From positions 1 to 64,000 of the forward strand of contig QPMI01000416.1 of NCBI GenBank assembly GCA_004431415.1: a stretch of DNA of 64,000 nt, given 5' to 3'. The notes below the pieces were generated by a model. That model was given only the letters and a program-made list of their open reading frames with translations. It had not been told where the DNA came from and made no database searches. Position numbers and translations under genes: made by a program. Below are positions 61,461 through 64,000 of this stretch, piece after piece. This DNA comes from Cyanophora paradoxa. Taxonomy: Eukaryota > Glaucocystophyceae > Cyanophorales > Cyanophoraceae. Each line of letters opens with the position of its first letter. Positions within the stretch are counted from its first letter, which is position 1.

Positions 61461-62370
61461 AAAATTTACCCAATTTCTTTGCAAATTTTGGGCGGCGCTT
61501 TTCTTGGTATGCCAGCAATAGATTGGGGTCTTTAAGTAGGTCGGCTTCGATTATCCTTTTGGTGGATCGCTTTAAGGTTGCGACGTTTCCACTCACAGGT
61601 TTCGTAACATCGGTGGTTTGGGGTTGGTCACCATTTACCGCGCCCGACGTCGGTTTTACCGGCTGTTTACCAGCGGTCTTTATGTCGTCCGCCGCTTTTT
61701 TAAAGAAGCGCTTGAATTTATATTCGTCGGGCACCGGATCAGCCTTGCCAACAGAGAATTCCAGGCTATATTTCGCATTGTTTACCACGATCACCTGATA
61801 GCTGTGACTGTATTCGTTCATCACCTTCTCGAACCACCGCTTTTCGTATGGATTAAACTCGTCCTCAGCGCTCTCCATCTCTTTTCTATTGGGCAATGAG
61901 AACAGGAATATATATTCGGCGTTTACTCTGAGTGTCGGCGAGATCTTCGTGAGTTTCTGTGACAAAATCCAGACGCTCACAAACAGATGGCGTCCAGCCG
62001 TGAAAAGACGATTTAATATAGGCTCACCCTTTCCTGACATCGATAGACTCGGATTATCAATAAAATCGTCCAGCACAATTAACAGGTTACCGACTTTCTC
62101 ATTTTTCTTGATCCTCTCCTTGCGTTTCTCTATTATATTGTCGATCAGCTTATGGTCGAAATCCTCATACAGATACGATGTGACATTGTCGTATTGATGA
62201 TTCCAGATCGTGGAGGCGAAAATCATCACCGAATCTATCTTGTCCTCGTTGTGGTAAAGCAGGTATTTCAAAAACACTGACTTCCCAGTTGCAGTTTTGC
62301 CCACAAAAACGGCGCGATTCGGAAATTCCAGGCTTCCCGGGTCAAACTCACTCAGATCTTGTATATCCAT
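61459..62370 (-). CDS. A32-like packaging ATPase (FtsK/HerA superfamily)
   Basis: Pumps genomic DNA into the capsid. Walker A is V-G-K-T-A-T-G-K-S (about 62290) and Walker B is L-L-I-V-L-D-D-F (about 62075). A following S-V-W-I-L-S-Q-K matches the sensor region of A32-type ATPases of NCLDV, Polintons and virophages. The basic C-terminal tail (K-R-R-P-K-F-A-K-K) may contact DNA. The frame can start at an ATG at 62418, but I prefer the ATG at 62370 (M-D-I-Q-D-L-S-E-F) because an AT-rich block (TTTATATGTTTCTTATAAGG) sits just before it and the family usually starts shortly before Walker A. It lies directly downstream of the capsid gene. Confidence 0.9.
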   Translation of the reverse strand: MDIQDLSEFDPGSLEFPNRAVFVGKTATGKSVFLKYLLYHNEDKIDSVMIFASTIWNHQYDNVTSYLYEDFDHKLIDNIIEKRKERIKKNEKVGNLLIVLDDFIDNPSLSMSGKGEPILNRLFTAGRHLFVSVWILSQKLTKISPTLRVNAEYIFLFSLPNRKEMESAEDEFNPYEKRWFEKVMNEYSHSYQVIVVNNAKYSLEFSVGKADPVPDEYKFKRFFKKAADDIKTAGKQPVKPTSGAVNGDQPQTTDVTKPVSGNVATLKRSTKRIIEADLLKDPNLLLAYQEKRRPKFAKKLGKF

Positions 62371-62421
62371 TTCCCTTATAAGAAACATATAAAAATTACG
62401 AAACGCGACAGCCCTCATTCC

Positions 62422-63870
62422 TCATGCCGATATTCTACTGAGACCGTTGGCATTCATTACAAGGATATTGTGGCAATAAGCCGAGATCTGAACACCGACC
62501 TTTGTCCAGGTGGCGAGGGGTGTGCCATTGGGTGTGAGGATTAGGAAGCTCGACGCTGATTGCGTTAGATCGACGTAGCCAGTCGCCTTCTCACCTTTGA
62601 GCGCCGCTTTACCATCGAGAGCAAAGCAGAAGCCAGTGTAAATGGGGCGCTTGTTGCTATCGATCCAGTTGGTCATCTTGAATTTATCGGCGAGCTCCAT
62701 AGCCGCGGATTGCAGCGGGACACCAGTGTTGGAATATAGGTAATTGTTGTTATTTAGAACTTGCATCACGACATTATCATCGAAGGCAAGGGTGCGGACA
62801 GTAGAGTGCCCTCCTTTATTATCGCCGAGTGTGTTTTCGTCGCGAACCTTGACAACAAGTGCGTAAACAAGTCCCGAAATTTGAGATAGTGACAGGCGGA
62901 GACCAGAGCCGAGAGCAAGACCGGTATAATCCGCAAACTGAATATCAGTGTAGGGGATGGCGATGCCAGAGGTCTTAACACGAGTAATGATTTCGCCCAT
63001 CGTTTCCTCATCGATGTTAACAGCATCCATAATGATACGAGGGGTCGTCATTTCCAGATTCGCAAGTGCAGGTGTAGGTGTGAGAGCCGCACTATCGAAA
63101 ATCGCAGTGGCATTAGGGTGAGCTAAGGTCTTAATATTTCCGAAAGCAGCCGCAACAGCAAGCGTCGTCTCGCCATCAGTAGAATTGGCAGCAGTAATTG
63201 CAGTCGTGTTATTCTGAGCGTAAACGCCAGGAACCGCCGCAGTTTCGAGCAGCGCAGGGGTTTGGAAATATACTTCGACCGCGATTTCGGATGGGAGCGC
63301 ACCGATGGGCACGCCAGCATCGAGGAAGCTCGGAATTCGCATGGTAAAAATGCCGCCAGCTTGGTTGCCGCCCTCTACCTTCGGTCCGAGATGCAGCCCA
63401 TGCTTGCGCTTCTTTTGATCGAATTCAGCCGGAGTGTTAGCCAGGAAAGCGTAATCTACCAGTCGCTCAGCGGGAATAATTTGCTCATACGACCCGTATT
63501 TAATGCTGACTCGCTGAACAAACGAGCCAGGAAGCCCGCGGACGAAACCAGTATTGAATAGATCAGCCGAGCAGTCAGCAGAGGTCTTGGCGATGGCAGT
63601 CAGCGCCTTCGCCGATGGAATGGTAACTTGGAGGCTAATACCATTGCACCAATTGTAGCGAGGGAGATAGAAGACCACACGAGTGGTAGCACCAGTAGAG
63701 GAGAACAGATTGCCGGGATCCGCAATTGGGAGCACCTCCACACGAGAAGGCTTGAATTGTTTGTCCACACCCACGATAAATCCGCGATCCAAAAGCATGC
63801 TCTTGTAATCCTCCGGGGTTTCGAGGACGGATTTGAGCGTGAGGCGGCTAAGCGAGGTCGTGGGATCCAT
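62422..63870 (-). CDS. MCP: Probable double-jelly-roll major capsid protein (482 aa)
   Basis: Forms the icosahedral shell. Length, beta-rich composition without charged clusters, and position next to the packaging ATPase fit a major capsid protein. Features seen: an N-terminal segment before T-R-V-V-F-Y-L-P-R-Y-N-W, repeated beta-strand patterns in two halves (for example I-T-A-A-N-S-T-D-G loops), and a C-terminal strand pair (F-L-I-L-T-P-N-G-T-P-L ... V-Q-I-S-A-Y-C-H-N-I-L-V-M-N-A-N-G) like the ends of Polinton-like virus capsid proteins. No signal peptide. ATG at 63870 with the shared motif 16 bases upstream. The capsid call rests on context and general pattern rather than a residue signature. 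Confidence 0.75.
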   Translation of the reverse strand: MDPTTSLSRLTLKSVLETPEDYKSMLLDRGFIVGVDKQFKPSRVEVLPIADPGNLFSSTGATTRVVFYLPRYNWCNGISLQVTIPSAKALTAIAKTSADCSADLFNTGFVRGLPGSFVQRVSIKYGSYEQIIPAERLVDYAFLANTPAEFDQKKRKHGLHLGPKVEGGNQAGGIFTMRIPSFLDAGVPIGALPSEIAVEVYFQTPALLETAAVPGVYAQNNTTAITAANSTDGETTLAVAAAFGNIKTLAHPNATAIFDSAALTPTPALANLEMTTPRIIMDAVNIDEETMGEIITRVKTSGIAIPYTDIQFADYTGLALGSGLRLSLSQISGLVYALVVKVRDENTLGDNKGGHSTVRTLAFDDNVVMQVLNNNNYLYSNTGVPLQSAAMELADKFKMTNWIDSNKRPIYTGFCFALDGKAALKGEKATGYVDLTQSASSFLILTPNGTPLATWTKVGVQISAYCHNILVMNANGLSRISA

Positions 63871-63885
63871 ATTTCGTTTTTATCT

Positions 63886-63905
63886 TCCGCTGAGAAATTT
63901 ATTTT
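63886..63905 (-). promoter_or_regulatory. Shared viral upstream motif (capsid gene)
   Basis: Coding-strand AAAATAAATTTCTCAGCGGA, ending 15 bases before the capsid ATG; shares ATTTCTCAGC with a 203-residue-gene-type copy (TTTTCTCAGC). Confidence 0.65.
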
Positions 63906-63923
63906 AGAAGAACGGATTATTTT

Positions 63924-64000
63924 TTACAGCCACCCGCTCAACGCATTCGTTAAATTGCCGCAATGCGGGTAGTCCTCATAGAGCATTTTCGCGAATCCCT
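63924..64000 (-). CDS. C-terminal end of the next viral gene (partial)
   Basis: Reading leftward from the window edge, 25 codons end W-L-stop at 63924 (G-F-A-K-M-L-Y-E-D-Y-P-H-C-G-N-L-T-N then A-L-S-G-W-L). The remaining gene lies outside the window. A minor capsid or protease gene would be expected here by position, but too little is visible to tell. Confidence 0.5.
   Translation of the reverse strand, partial: GFAKMLYEDYPHCGNLTNALSGWL

Larger units (their letters stand above)
47634..64000 (-). mobile_element. Integrated Polinton-like/virophage-like DNA virus, right end outside window
   Basis: From about 47640 onward GC content falls, introns are absent, and compact genes lie mostly on the minus strand. 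The hallmark set is present: rve integrase, protein-primed PolB, primase-SF3 helicase, A32-like packaging ATPase and a capsid-protein candidate. Polintons, Polinton-like viruses and Mavirus-type virophages share this set; maturation protease and minor capsid genes would be expected to the right of 64000. The left limit is set by an inverted repeat at 47634 and the composition shift; the exact terminus and target-site duplication are not proven. ORFs look intact, so the copy may be recent or functional. Confidence 0.85.

Noticed and set aside
63628-63972. 114-codon plus ORF over the capsid gene start
   Set aside because: Antisense shadow of the capsid frame crossing its promoter motif.
1-64000. 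tRNA, rRNA or other structural RNA genes
   Set aside because: I looked for cloverleaf A/B-box patterns and conserved rRNA cores and saw none I could support by eye; a covariance-model search would be decisive.

Overview
This looks like a chromosomal segment of a GC-rich unicellular eukaryotic alga or protist. The first 47 kb or so is very GC-rich and holds host genes split by many short spliceosomal introns. Exon joins that restore conserved domains use both GT-AG and GC-AG introns (for example a CAG|gcaagt donor at 17452). Frequent GC donors and high GC recall haptophytes, but that lineage call is inference.

Layout. 1-14216: a large decayed non-LTR retroelement on the minus strand (endonuclease-reverse transcriptase, thumb, RNase H, zinc-knuckle tail). 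Its 5' part is a tandem array of about 126-bp units that abuts a fragment of a host gene at 14217-14837. 16916-24523: a many-exon plus-strand gene encoding two TIR-like domains, an Ala-rich linker and a right-handed beta-helix. 24795-28468: a secreted Ala-rich, then Pro/Thr-rich wall-type protein. 29200-32901 (minus): a Ser/Thr protein kinase. 33771-35548 (plus): a small conserved-looking protein of unknown role. 35957-39584 (minus): a SET-domain (SMYD-like) methyltransferase. It shares a 148-bp divergent promoter with 39733-42928 (plus), a complete DhaK-DhaL dihydroxyacetone kinase. 43670-45651: two tandem paralogues of a small secreted Cys-rich protein, made by a segmental duplication that also copied a piece of the kinase's last exons.

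From about 47634 to the end the base composition drops sharply, introns vanish, and genes are packed mainly on the minus strand. This is an integrated Polinton-like or virophage-like DNA virus, cut by the right window edge. It encodes a retroviral-type integrase, a protein-primed family B DNA polymerase, a primase-SF3 helicase, an A32-like packaging ATPase, a probable double-jelly-roll major capsid protein and several small unknown proteins. Most of these genes share an AT-rich motif just upstream of the ATG. The roughly 3 kb beside the integrase is noncoding and full of structured repeats: four long hairpins built from the nonamer TGTTACAGG, an iterated CTACGCAA family in inverted pairs, and simple tandem repeats. 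A fifth copy of the hairpin lies inside the virus beside the helicase gene, which ties the repeat zone to the virus.

The observations most worth following are the polymerase whose exonuclease motifs look degraded, the viral hairpin/iteron repeats, the shared promoter motif, two small plus-strand viral ORFs, the TIR-TIR-beta-helix host protein, and the GC-AG introns. Exon coordinates were read by eye from splice signals and domain continuity; gene spans are safer than individual exon ends.
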